Origin: Streptomyces abikoensis
Lineage (GTDB): Bacteria; Actinomycetota; Actinomycetes; Streptomycetales; Streptomycetaceae
NCBI RefSeq assembly: GCF_014648775.1
Contig: NZ_BMRT01000001.1
Location: 1,302,001-1,366,000 of the forward strand
Length of the DNA: 64,000 nt
Direction: 5' to 3'
In this document: piece by piece, positions 44,613 to 52,778 of the stretch
Position numbering within the stretch: position 1 is the first letter of the stretch
Layout: each line of letters starts with the position of its first letter
The notes under the pieces: model-generated
Told to the model about the DNA's origin: nothing
What the model saw: only the letters and a program-made list of their open reading frames with translations
Database searches by the model: none
Position numbers and translations under genes: made by a program

Positions 44613-45241
44613 ACCGGCTCGCAGACGGGTGCGACCCGGAGCCCGGCCAGGACGTCCGCGCCGAGGTGCGGGCCCTCGTCCAGGTCCGGCTCGCGGTACC
44701 GGACGTCGACGACCATCAGGTCGCGGACGTAGTCCACCTCCATGACGGTCCACCGCAGCGGCTCGCCCAATCGCCTGGCGAGATCGGCCCGGAGGGCGAC
44801 GGGGTCACGGTGCACCCGGTCGAGCGTGACGACGGCGCGGCGCGAGCGGGCCAGCAGCCAGTGACTGTCCGCGACCCAGAGCACAAGGAGCAGCACCGCA
44901 CTCAGCCCGGCCTTGACCGGCACCGTCACATCCGGCAGCCCGCAGACGAGGCCGAGGACGAGCGTGGTGAAGTAGTACGCGACGTCCTCCTGCTGCACCG
45001 CGTCCGAGCGCAGCCGCACGATCGACAACACCCCGAACAGCCCGAACCCGAGCGCCGCCGCTCCTCTGCCGCCCACCGCCGCCAAGGCCGCGACGACGGT
45101 GAACAGGCCGGTGTTGAGGGCCAGGTAGGCCGGTACGAGGTCACGTCGGCGATGGCGCGGATAGTAGATCGCGAAGGCCAGCAGACAGACGGCGGCGAGG
45201 TCCAGCACCAGGCCGGCGACGATGTGCCGTAGAGCGTCCAT
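44609..45241 (-). CDS. DUF4956 membrane protein
   Basis: 210 codons from ATG 45241 with GAGAGGGAG upstream. About four membrane segments: residues 5-25, 40-60 (LNTGLFTVVAALAAVGGRGAA), 90-110 (YYFTTLVLGLVCGLP) and 112-130 (KAGLSAVLLLVLWVADS), then a cytosolic domain of about 80 residues ending in the LRVAPVCEPV tail. The conserved LGFGLFGVLSIVRLRSDAVQQEDVAYYF is the DUF4956 signature. It is translationally coupled to the VTC gene, so the two likely form one complex. Confidence 0.87.
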   Translation of the reverse strand: MDALRHIVAGLVLDLAAVCLLAFAIYYPRHRRRDLVPAYLALNTGLFTVVAALAAVGGRGAAALGFGLFGVLSIVRLRSDAVQQEDVAYYFTTLVLGLVCGLPDVTVPVKAGLSAVLLLVLWVADSHWLLARSRRAVVTLDRVHRDPVALRADLARRLGEPLRWTVMEVDYVRDLMVVDVRYREPDLDEGPHLGADVLAGLRVAPVCEPV

Positions 45242-45793
45242 GATTCGCTCCCTCTCAGGTCGGAAGGGTCGGAAGGACCGGAAGGAGCACAGACGATAGG
45301 CCCACGCGGATCGAACGTGCTCCCCCCTGTGGAGAAACGTTCCTGTATGGAAGCCGGGCGAACAGTTGTGGCGCGCGATACAAGCCTGCCCTGACACTTC
45401 GGCGGCGGGGCGGGCGAACCGGGCGGTGAACGGACGAAGTTCTCGGCCGCGTTGCACAACGCTGGCGTCGGCAAGGGCGCTGCCAGGCCCGCGGATTCCA
45501 AGGGGTGCGTGCAGCCCTGGCGGAACCGGCGCGCGTCCATATCGGCTCTTCCGGCTGAGGTCTCGGCCGGTGGGCCGAGCGCACCGGTGTGATTCACTCG
45601 CTTGTGCGTCGCCCGTGACCGGGGAGCCCCGGCACGCATGTAGTGGACCTGCGTGGCTCCGACATCGGGCCTGACCCGGCGTGCGCGACGGCATTACCAG
45701 TAGGGGGCCCGATCCACCTCCTGTTTTAGAATGGCAAGAACCATCTCAGCGGCCCGACGGGCTTCCGCTCCGCTTCCCGCGGAACCACAGGAC
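45242..45793. other. Non-coding stretch before the first nuclease-helicase gene
   Basis: No supported gene in about 550 bases. A short GGTCGGAAG-like triplicate lies at 45258-45286, just upstream of the DUF4956 start. The open frames here have poor codon use and no ribosome binding sites. Confidence 0.5.
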
Positions 45794-45836
45794 ATGCCCC
45801 CACCCGCACGAGCTACTTCGTGCTGCCTGGGGGCAT
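45794..45836 (+). promoter_or_regulatory. Two-tier hairpin leader, copy 1, with sequestered ribosome binding site
   Basis: Outer stem ATGCCCCCA/TGGGGGCAT and inner stem GCACGA/TCGTGC (45806-45811, 45818-45823), separated by a CCC internal loop. A TTTTCTT run follows at once, so it can also be read as a terminator or attenuator. The GGGGG of the 3' arm is 7 bases before the TTG start at 45841. The same structure precedes the paralogous gene (50304-50340). Confidence 0.65.
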
Positions 45837-45840
45837 TTTC

Positions 45841-47712
45841 TTGCTGTTCCGTGAGTCCGCGGCATCGTTGGCCAACCGCACCCACCTCGAGGGACGGCTG
45901 GCGGAACTCCTGGCCGAGAACTTCCTGCACAAGCACCGCCACCGGCCCCAGCCGTCGGAGGTGCGCTCCTGGGAGCGGAGCATCCCCGCGCTGACCAACG
46001 CGCTCGTGGAAGCCGGGCTCGGCGAGGTGGAAGTGCTTGTGGAGTACGGACTGCCACTCACCAGCAAGCGCGCGGACGTGATATTGGCCGGCGTGCATCC
46101 GGCCACCGGCGAGCCGTCGTACGTGGTGGTCGAGCTCAAACAATGGAGCGAGGCATATCCGGAGGATGACGACCCGCTGCGGTGCCACGTTCCGTCCTAT
46201 CCGGAGCCGGTCCTCAACCCGATCGAGCAGGTACGCGGCTACTGCGACTACCTGGTCTCGTTCAACGGGGCGCTGGAGCAGGTCCCGGAGTCGGTCGCCG
46301 GCGTGGCCTACCTGCACAATGCGACCGAGTTCGGGGTGGCTGGACTGCGCGCCGTCGCGGAGGACGATCGGGGCCGGATGTTCACCGGTGACCAGCGCGG
46401 CGCCTTCCTGAGCTACCTGCGTTCCCGGCTGGCTGCGAAGCCCGGCGCCGAGGCAGCCGACGCGCTGCTGCAGGGCAAGATCCGGCCCTCGAAGCAGTTG
46501 ATGACCGTCGCGGCCGAGGAGGTCCGCAACCGGGAGCAGTTCGTCCTGCTGGACGAGCAGCGTCTCGCCTACGAGACGGTGATGTCGGCAGTCCGGCGGG
46601 CCCGGCGGGCCAACCACAAGCAGGTCGTCGTGGTCGCCGGGGGGCCGGGCTCCGGCAAGAGCGTGATCGCCCTGTCCTTGCTCGGCGATCTCTACCGGCG
46701 TGGGGTCCCCGCCCTGCACGCCACCGGTTCGCAGTCGTTCACACAGACGATGCGCAAGGTCGCGGGCGCCCGGAAGCCAGAGGTGCAGAAACTCTTCCGT
46801 TATTTCAACAGCTTCATGGAGGCCGAGCCCAACGATCTCGACGTGCTCATCTGCGACGAGGCCCACCGTCTCCGCAAGACCTCCGCCAACCGGTACACCA
46901 GAGCTGCGCTGCGGACCGGTCGCGCGCAGGTGACGGAGCTGATGGACGCCGCCCGTGTGCCGGTGTTCCTGCTGGACCAGCACCAGGTGGTGCGCCCCGG
47001 CGAGATGGGCACAGTGGAGCAGATCCAGGAGGCCGCCGCCGAACAGGGGCTGGAGTGCACGGTGGTCGAGCTGGACAGCCAGTTCCGGTGCGGCGGCAGT
47101 GACGCCTACCTGAGCTGGGTGACGAGCCTGCTCGGCTTGGAGGGCGGTAGGCCTGCCGCGTGGGAACCGGACGGCAAGGTGCAACTGCTGACCGCCGAGA
47201 CTCCACATGAGCTGGAGGACTTCCTCGCCTCACGACGGGCCCAGAGCTACGGCGCCCGGATGTCCGCCGGCTACTGCTGGAAATGGACGACAAAGGTCAC
47301 TCCGAGCATGTCTGCTTTGCCCACCGACGTGGTCATCGGCGATTGGGCGAGGCCTTGGAACCTCTACGGCGACCGCGCCCTCCTCGGCGCGCCGCCCGCG
47401 CCGCTCTGGGCCACCGATCCTGCCGGGTTCGGGCAAGTCGGCTGTGTCTACACCGCGCAGGGCTTCGAGTACGACTGGTCGGGTGTGATCATGGGTCCGG
47501 ACCTGGTCTGGCGGACCGACCGCTGGGTGGTCGACCGCAGTGCGTCGAAGGACCCCGCCTTCACCAAGGCGACGCCGGACGAGGACGTCGACCGCCTCGT
47601 CCGCAATACCTACAAGGTGCTGCTCACTCGGGGCATGATCGGAACGATCATCTACTCGACGGACGCGGAGACCCGCGAGAAGCTCCGTTCTCTGATCCCT
47701 CCGGCTCTTTAG
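45841..47712 (+). CDS. PD-(D/E)XK nuclease / DUF2075 Schlafen-3-like helicase, copy 1
   Basis: 623 codons from TTG 45841; the GTG at 45820 lies inside the leader hairpin, and the TTG aligns with the ATG of the paralogue. Residues about 1-190 hold a nuclease-like core: Asp in KRADVILAG (about 79) and E-x-K in VVVELKQW (98/100). Residues about 255-623 are a DUF2075 P-loop helicase: Walker A AGGPGSGKS (about 267-274), DEAH box DVLICDEAHRLRK, QFRCGGSDAY, GDWARPWN, GQVGCVYTAQGFEYDW and the C-terminal TYKVLLTRG. Members of this family occur in phage-defence contexts; that it defends is inference. It is convergent with its paralogue at 48171-50288. Confidence 0.85.
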   Translation: MLFRESAASLANRTHLEGRLAELLAENFLHKHRHRPQPSEVRSWERSIPALTNALVEAGLGEVEVLVEYGLPLTSKRADVILAGVHPATGEPSYVVVELKQWSEAYPEDDDPLRCHVPSYPEPVLNPIEQVRGYCDYLVSFNGALEQVPESVAGVAYLHNATEFGVAGLRAVAEDDRGRMFTGDQRGAFLSYLRSRLAAKPGAEAADALLQGKIRPSKQLMTVAAEEVRNREQFVLLDEQRLAYETVMSAVRRARRANHKQVVVVAGGPGSGKSVIALSLLGDLYRRGVPALHATGSQSFTQTMRKVAGARKPEVQKLFRYFNSFMEAEPNDLDVLICDEAHRLRKTSANRYTRAALRTGRAQVTELMDAARVPVFLLDQHQVVRPGEMGTVEQIQEAAAEQGLECTVVELDSQFRCGGSDAYLSWVTSLLGLEGGRPAAWEPDGKVQLLTAETPHELEDFLASRRAQSYGARMSAGYCWKWTTKVTPSMSALPTDVVIGDWARPWNLYGDRALLGAPPAPLWATDPAGFGQVGCVYTAQGFEYDWSGVIMGPDLVWRTDRWVVDRSASKDPAFTKATPDEDVDRLVRNTYKVLLTRGMIGTIIYSTDAETREKLRSLIPPAL

Positions 47713-47901
47713 GAACGCCGACAGCCTTCGACGTCCTGCGGACAGCTATGAGATCGCTGCATTGAGCCGTCGCCTTCGAAAACCACAACACGCGGGCCCA
47801 GCTCAGGAGATAGGATCACTGTGCTGCGCACCTTCCCGGAGGGTACTGGTTGCGGCTCAGGTGCTTGCTCCCATGAGCCGTGGTTGAAGAGTGGTTGTGC
47901 C

Positions 47902-47957
47902 CGTCATGTGGTCACACATGACGTGAGCGTGGATGCCCGGTAGGGCGTCCCCCTACC
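47902..47957 (+). promoter_or_regulatory. Two hairpins in the leader of the 42-residue peptide
   Basis: CGTCATGTG/CACATGACG (47902-47910, 47915-47923; 4-base loop) and GGTAGGG/CCCTACC (47939-47945, 47951-47957; 5-base loop), followed 28 bases later by the ATG. Terminator of the preceding gene, operator or structured leader are all possible. The rest of 47713-47901 shows nothing. Confidence 0.5.
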
Positions 47958-47985
47958 ATTCCGATCTCACTGCTCTGGAGTGGTC

Positions 47986-48114
47986 ATGGCCTCGGTCGAG
48001 TACAAGCCTGCGCGTCGTGAACGGATCCGCGAGGTCCTGAACGAGATCGCTGTCGGAGTCGTCTCCAATCTTTTGGTGACGACCTTGACGTCGATTGCGA
48101 GCCTGCTCTTCTGA
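47986..48114 (+). CDS. 42-residue hydrophobic-tail peptide between the twin nuclease-helicases
   Basis: 42 codons from ATG 47986, GGAG 6 bases upstream. The first 18 residues are charged and basic (MASVEYKPARRERIREVLN), the last about 23 (IAVGVVSNLLVTTLTSIASLLF) would form one membrane helix. That makes it like small membrane-active peptides (toxins, holin-like or regulatory). It is framed by hairpins upstream (47902-47957) and downstream (48124-48148). The short length and location between two defence-like paralogues make it interesting; the family is not recognised. Codon use is as in genes (GC-rich third positions, moderate). Confidence 0.6.
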   Translation: MASVEYKPARRERIREVLNEIAVGVVSNLLVTTLTSIASLLF

Positions 48115-48123
48115 CGCAGGCAG

Positions 48124-48148
48124 GTGGCGGGCCCGGTGAGCCCGCCAC
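48124..48148. terminator. Bidirectional hairpin between the peptide and nuclease-helicase copy 2
   Basis: GTGGCGGGC/GCCCGCCAC (48124-48132, 48140-48148), 9-bp stem with a 7-base loop, between two convergent genes. Confidence 0.7.
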
Positions 48149-48170
48149 TCCACTCCGACAGCAACCCCCG

Positions 48171-50288
48171 TCAGAACAGCCGCAGATCAGGCCTCTTCGA
48201 GCCGGTTGCCTTCCGGCCTCTGCGGCCACGCCCCCCTCTGCCGGGCCGGGGCAGATGCGGCTTGCGCGCCTCCGCCGGCAAGTTCTCCCAGGTGGGACGC
48301 AATCCGTGGATCTCGAGCTCGCCGACGAGCTCCTTGAGGTAGGCCCGGGTCTCCTCATCCGTGGAGTAGAGCACCGTCGCACGGCTGGCCCGGGTCATCA
48401 GCACGTGATACGCCTGGCGGACAAGCCTGGCGAATTCCTCGTCATCGACGCTGCTCGCCTTCACCTTCGGGTCGAACGAGCCGGGTTGAGCAACGCTCTT
48501 GATACCCGTCTCCGGATCCTTGCGCTCCTTGCCCCGGCGGAAGACCCACTGGCCGTCGCGACGCACCATGTCCTCGCCCATGATCACACCGCACCAGTCC
48601 CATTCGAGGCCCTGCGCTGTGTACACGCAGCCGATCTGCCCGAGCCCGTTCTCGTGCACGGACCAGATCCTCGACGGGGGAACTCCGTCTTCGCAGTAAC
48701 TGTCGCTGTCGGCATTCCACGGCCGGTGCCAGTCGCCGATACGAACATCCGCCTCCAGCCGTCTCTCCGCGCCGATCGGCTTCGTCCAAGGCCAGCAGTA
48801 GCCCGCGACCATGCGCGCGGAAGCACCGGCCAGTGCTTCCGTGCGGATGATCCGTTCGAGTTCCTCGGGGGTGTCCACTACCTCGATGTGCATCAGTCCA
48901 TCCGGTGTCCACCGTTCGGGCGCTTCGTCGGTCGCACCGAGCATCGCGCGTACCCAGCGGACGTAGGCGTCGCTGCCCCCGCACCGGAACTGCTCACGGA
49001 GTCCGTATCGGACGAGTCGGGCGTCGTGCCGCGCGGCGGCCTCCTCGATCAGACCGACAGTGCCGACCTCGTTCGGTCGCACGGACTGGCCTTCGTCCAG
49101 GAAGAACACCGTCAGACGGGACGCTGCGAGAAGCTCGTCCACCTGAGGACCGGTCCCCTGCTCCTCGGGTTTCCAGAAGCGGTTGGTCGAGCGGTCGCGG
49201 AGACGGTGCGCCTCGTCGCAGATCAGCACGTCCAGAGGTGGATCCGGCGGGGTGACGAAGTTACTGAAGTAGGTGAACGTCTCCTTGAACTCCCGGTCTC
49301 CATAGCCGACGTGCTCTTGGAGTGCACCGTTGAAGGCCCTGCTGCCGCTGGCGTAGTTGACCGTGCGGCCTTGGGCCTCCAGCTCCGCCTTGATCTGCAG
49401 GCCGATCGCGCTCTTCCCGGTTCCGGCGCCTCCGGTCACCAGGAAGATCACACGTCGCTCGTCCGGGATCAAGGTGGGGTATCGGGGATCCGGGAGGGCT
49501 TTGGAAGCCGTCTCCATTACTTGGTCGGCGACATCCTTCTGCCGCCCGCGCAGAGTGAAAACGGTGTCGGTTCCGCGGGACCGGATCATGGCGTCGAGCA
49601 GGGGGGTATTGCGCAAGCCCATGCTCCGCAGCATCGTCTCGGCCACAGAGGCGGCACCGTCCCCGGCGAAATGAGCCCGGAGGTCGGACAGTAGCTGTGT
49701 GCGTCGGTCTCCCGTGTACACACGGGCGTAGGAACCTGTAGGCGCGTCCACTTCCAGCAGGGGACGCACCGAGTCGTCCGTAGCGTTGTGCAGATAGGCA
49801 AAGCCGCCGCAAGCGAAGTCAAGTCCCTGGAACGGGCCTCTGGCACTCGTGAACGCCTGGTAGTACTCGCGCAATTGCAGAGCCGGGTGTTTCTTGCTGT
49901 CTTTCATACCCGGTACATGCACCAGGTCAGCCGTAGCCTGCTCCACCCTGGTCACGGTCGACCAGCGCTTCAGCTCGACCAGTTGCACGGACGGCCCGTT
50001 CTCCTCCGGGTGACGGCCCACCAGAACGACATCGATGAGCCGGGGATCACCCGGGCGGTCCGACTCGTCGACCGTGGCGGCGCACTCGACGATCATCTCT
50101 ACGTTCCCGCGTCCTGCGGCGACCAAGTCGTTCGCAAGACTCACCAGGCTCTCCGCCCACGCGGCCCGCTCCGTCTCCGAGGCGTCGGCGCCCCGGAAGT
50201 GCCGCCAGCGAGCCGCGAGATGCGGCACCATGCGACGACGCGAATTCAGAGTGAGCAGATCCTGCGCCGACAGCTTCAGCAGGAGCAT
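48171..50288 (-). CDS. PD-(D/E)XK nuclease / DUF2075 Schlafen-3-like helicase, copy 2
   Basis: 705 codons from ATG 50288; GTG 50294 is in frame and 9-10 bases after the GGGGG of the leader hairpin. Nuclease core: Asp in RLIDVVLVG and E-x-K in VQLVELKRW (about residues 87-110). Helicase: Walker A TGGAGTGKS, DVLICDEAHRLRD, EQFRCGGSDAYVRWV, GYCWPWT, GDWHRPWN, GLGQIGCVYTAQGLEWDWCGVIMG and YHVLMTRA. About 80 residues longer than copy 1, mainly in a larger nuclease half and a basic C-terminal tail (RPGRGGRGRRGRKATGSKRP) that could bind nucleic acid. The shared leader and the same motif set show the two are paralogues, though overall divergent. Confidence 0.88.
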   Translation of the reverse strand: MLLLKLSAQDLLTLNSRRRMVPHLAARWRHFRGADASETERAAWAESLVSLANDLVAAGRGNVEMIVECAATVDESDRPGDPRLIDVVLVGRHPEENGPSVQLVELKRWSTVTRVEQATADLVHVPGMKDSKKHPALQLREYYQAFTSARGPFQGLDFACGGFAYLHNATDDSVRPLLEVDAPTGSYARVYTGDRRTQLLSDLRAHFAGDGAASVAETMLRSMGLRNTPLLDAMIRSRGTDTVFTLRGRQKDVADQVMETASKALPDPRYPTLIPDERRVIFLVTGGAGTGKSAIGLQIKAELEAQGRTVNYASGSRAFNGALQEHVGYGDREFKETFTYFSNFVTPPDPPLDVLICDEAHRLRDRSTNRFWKPEEQGTGPQVDELLAASRLTVFFLDEGQSVRPNEVGTVGLIEEAAARHDARLVRYGLREQFRCGGSDAYVRWVRAMLGATDEAPERWTPDGLMHIEVVDTPEELERIIRTEALAGASARMVAGYCWPWTKPIGAERRLEADVRIGDWHRPWNADSDSYCEDGVPPSRIWSVHENGLGQIGCVYTAQGLEWDWCGVIMGEDMVRRDGQWVFRRGKERKDPETGIKSVAQPGSFDPKVKASSVDDEEFARLVRQAYHVLMTRASRATVLYSTDEETRAYLKELVGELEIHGLRPTWENLPAEARKPHLPRPGRGGRGRRGRKATGSKRPDLRLF

Positions 50289-50303
50289 GGACACGAGGTG
50301 GTT

Positions 50304-50340
50304 CCCCCAGGGCACGAGTGACTCGTGCGGGTGGGGGCAT
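50304..50340 (-). promoter_or_regulatory. Two-tier hairpin leader, copy 2
   Basis: On the minus strand: CCCCCA/TGGGGG outer stem, CCC internal loop, GCACGAG-TCA-CTCGTGC inner stem. Sequence and structure match the leader at 45794-45836, with changes limited to the loop and the outer flanks. Confidence 0.65.
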
Positions 50341-50538
50341 GTCCTCGTCAGGAAGCCCGTCGGGCCGCGATTGGTTCCGGTGATCTTAACCCGCTGAAAA
50401 GCGACACTGCGGCTGCTGATCAAAGCCGCAGGCACTATGGCCGGATCGCGTTGTCCGTGTCGTGGGCGCGGGCTCAGATACCGGCGGCGACTCCCCTTGG
50501 ACACCCACGCTTCATCGGCGTCCCCATGCGTAGCACCG

Positions 50539-50574
50539 CCTTGCTTCCGCGCGGGTTTTCGCGCGGAAGCAGGG
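50539..50574 (-). terminator. Terminator of the interrupted RNA methyltransferase gene
   Basis: GCTTCCGCGC/GCGCGGAAGC (50543-50552, 50561-50570), extendable by 1-4 pairs, loop GGGTTTTC. It lies just beyond the stop of the residual 3' end at 50588. Confidence 0.7.
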
Positions 50575-50587
50575 CCTCGGCATACTC

Positions 50588-50674
50588 TCAGCCGTCCGTC
50601 TTCACCGGCTTCAGGATCGCCACGCACTCCACGTGGTGCGTCATCGGGAAGACGTCGAGGCGGCGCAGTCTCGG
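50588..50674 (-). pseudogene. 3' end of a TrmA/RumA-like RNA methyltransferase gene at an integration site
   Basis: The minus strand reads LRRLDVFPMTHHVECVAILK, then PVKTDG and stop (TGA 50588-50590). FPMTHHVECVAIL is the C-terminal signature of TrmA/RumA-type (uracil-5-) RNA methyltransferases. Only about 28 codons remain; immediately upstream (higher coordinates) lies the integrase gene. So the remainder of this gene is expected at the far end of the integrated element, outside the window, restored by an element-borne 3' end. Boundaries are approximate. Confidence 0.75.
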
Positions 50675-50698
50675 ATAAACCGCAGGTCAGAGGCGCTT
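50645..50698. other. Probable attachment site (left junction of the integrative element)
   Basis: The coding match to the RNA methyltransferase C-terminus fades in this stretch and the integrase stop follows at 50699. The crossover core should lie here; its duplicate would be at the other end, outside the window. Confidence 0.5.
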
Positions 50699-51832
50699 TT
50701 AGGTTGCCAGGGCGAGGCCATCAGGACCCTGGAGCGTCAATTGAGCGTCAAGGCGCTGCCACGCTCCGAGTACCGCCTGATGAGCGTCAGGCTGGAGGTG
50801 CGCGTACCGCTGCGTGGTCTGGTAGCTCTCGTGACCGAGCAGGTGCTGCACCTCGTACAGCGACACCCCATTCTGCACGAGCCACGAGGCAGTGGTGTGG
50901 CGGGTGGCATGAGGCGGGTACTCCGGCACGAGTACGTGCATGTTGGTCGTCGGATCCAGGTAGGTCGCGGCGCGAACAGCCGGCCACCAGGTCTGCCGAC
51001 GCCAGTTCCCGTCGTCGAGGAGCCTCCCAGCCCGCCCCTTGGTGACCGTGGTGAACACCACGCCGTCCCGGTCCCGCCCGTGCATGTGGCGCTCGAGCGC
51101 TTCCAGAACATGCGGCGGGATGGGCACCTCCCGTCGGCTCCTCGAGCTCTTGGGGTACTCCTTGATCCCCGACTTCGTGTTGACCTCGACGACGAAGAGA
51201 CGTGAGCGCTGCCAGTCGATCCGGTGTCCGTGGAGCCCAGACAGCTCGCCCCAGCGCAAGCCGGTGTAGAAGCCGAGCAGGACCATGGTCCGCCAGGGAT
51301 CGACGAGCTGGTCGAGGATGGCCTGCGCCTGCCCGAGGGTGAACCACTGCGGGGGCTTCTCCGCGATGGTCGGCAGATCGATACGCCGGCAGGGCGATAC
51401 AGCGATCAGGTCCTCGTCGACTGCGGCGCGCATGATCGACTTGGTGAGGTTGTACGCACGGTGAATCGCCGAGACGCCCTTGTCGTCCTTCACCAACTTG
51501 CTGATCCATGCCTGCATGTCCATGCGGGCTATGCCCTGTATCTCCCAGTCCGCCCAGTACGGCATGACGTGGGTCTTGATGCTCGAAGCGTCTCCCCGGC
51601 GAGTGTGAGGTTCGACGACTCGGGCCTCCCACCATCGGTCGTGCCAGTCCCTGAACTTGATCTCGCCAGCACGCGGGTCACGCAAGACACCGCGAGCAAA
51701 TTTCATCTCGAGGTCGGCTGCCCAAGCCTTGGCTTGCGTCTTAAGAGGAAAGGATTCTGTGAACCGGTCACCACCCGGATTGCGGACGGTGGCCTGCCAT
51801 TTTCCAGACTTCAGCTTGCGGATGTACGGCAT
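50699..51832 (-). CDS. int: Tyrosine recombinase (phage-type integrase)
   Basis: 377 codons from ATG 51832. N-terminal arm-binding domain ([21 protein letters not shown]), core-binding domain about 56-150, catalytic domain with R193 (GLRWGE), H308-x-x-R311 (HATRHT), H334 (LGHES) and the nucleophile Y343 (TTQRYAHL). All catalytic residues are present, so it should be active. It lies against the interrupted RNA methyltransferase gene end, which is the expected attB target. Excisionase gene 43 bases upstream on the same strand. Confidence 0.95.
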   Translation of the reverse strand: MPYIRKLKSGKWQATVRNPGGDRFTESFPLKTQAKAWAADLEMKFARGVLRDPRAGEIKFRDWHDRWWEARVVEPHTRRGDASSIKTHVMPYWADWEIQGIARMDMQAWISKLVKDDKGVSAIHRAYNLTKSIMRAAVDEDLIAVSPCRRIDLPTIAEKPPQWFTLGQAQAILDQLVDPWRTMVLLGFYTGLRWGELSGLHGHRIDWQRSRLFVVEVNTKSGIKEYPKSSRSRREVPIPPHVLEALERHMHGRDRDGVVFTTVTKGRAGRLLDDGNWRRQTWWPAVRAATYLDPTTNMHVLVPEYPPHATRHTTASWLVQNGVSLYEVQHLLGHESYQTTQRYAHLQPDAHQAVLGAWQRLDAQLTLQGPDGLALAT

Positions 51833-51874
51833 AACTCTTTCAAAGGGGAACGAGGGACTATCAAGTGTGATGTC

Positions 51875-52099
51875 TCAGCGATAGACGGCCGGTACTGCGC
51901 GCTGCTTAGGAGGAGCAACCGCTCGCCGCTCAATAAGCGCTTCTACGTCGGCGCTCGGGATCCGTACTCGAGACCGCTCGCCACCGGTTCTGAGATCGAC
52001 GATGGACAGCTCACCCGCGGCGATGAACCGGTAGATCGTGCGGCGACTAACGTCGAGACGCTCCGCCACTGTCAGCACGGATAGAAGGCGATCGCTCAC
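51875..52099 (-). CDS. xis: Excisionase-like MerR/Xis HTH protein
   Basis: 74 codons from GTG 52099 with GGAG about 9 bases upstream. MerR-type winged helix: LLSVLTVAERLDVSRRTIYRFIAAGELSIVDLRTGGERSRVRIPSADVEALIERR. It is the usual directionality factor or integrase partner in actinobacterial integrative elements. Same direction as int, so they probably form an operon. Confidence 0.88.
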   Translation of the reverse strand: MSDRLLSVLTVAERLDVSRRTIYRFIAAGELSIVDLRTGGERSRVRIPSADVEALIERRAVAPPKQRAVPAVYR

Positions 52100-52778
52100 T
52101 GCTTACTCTCCTCAATACTTGCGCATCGCTGCCGCCGCAAAGATTGAGATCGAGACGTCCGGAGGATTGACAGGTCAGCCCACGAACCGTCCCACCGCAG
52201 CTCTCACAGATCGGGCAGCTCTATGTCCGCACCGAATCCACCGCCAAGCAGACTGCGCGAACAACATCGAGTGTCCGCAGGAAGGCCAGTTTGGGTAACC
52301 GGCGATCTTCCGCTATAAACAGGCTCCCCCATCAGGGAGGCACGCCGGCTCTGCTCTCGAGAGCACTTGGGCGATGGGTATTTTGGGCTGGCCGTTCGGG
52401 GCATGAATGCGGATCCATCCGGTGCTGGAATTTACGGAGGTCCGTACGTTGACATGGTTTGCAGGCGTTGTTCCAGTCCCAAACACGCTGTTGCGATCTG
52501 CCATGGGCGAAACTGCCTGCGTGACGCTCTGCAACGTCATCACGGCCGAAGCAGCACCATTTCGGGCTGCGACTTCACGAGTCATTCACATCGTCGCCCG
52601 GCTAGTTTGCTACTCCAACGAGCTGGAGATGAACAACGACGAGTCGGTGTGGAGCTGCTGGTCGATGGCGACGCAGAAGTCGCCGCAGCAGAGCTCCGGC
52701 AGCACATCGATGCAGCAAAGCAGCTGCGCGGACTTGAAGCCCTCAAGCGCCTCTGGCGCACTCGCCAGCATCCCTGAA
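52100..52778. other. Non-coding stretch with a possible gene fragment
   Basis: No supported complete gene in about 680 bases. A plus-strand stretch about 52635-52777 (ending VELLVDGDAEVAAAELRQHI ... RTRQHP, stop 52775-52777) has gene-like codon use and helical character; it may be the end of a small or lost gene, with no clear start. A 14-bp palindrome TGCTCTCGAGAGCA lies at 52353-52366. Confidence 0.45.

Noticed and set aside
45820..45840. GTG 45820 as start of the first nuclease-helicase
   Set aside because: It lies in the inner loop of the conserved leader hairpin; the TTG at 45841 aligns with the paralogue's start and follows the GGGGG site.
45730..45994. 87-codon plus-strand frame with ATG after CCTCCTG
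   Set aside because: Runs through the leader hairpin and then out of frame over the nuclease-helicase; no credible protein.
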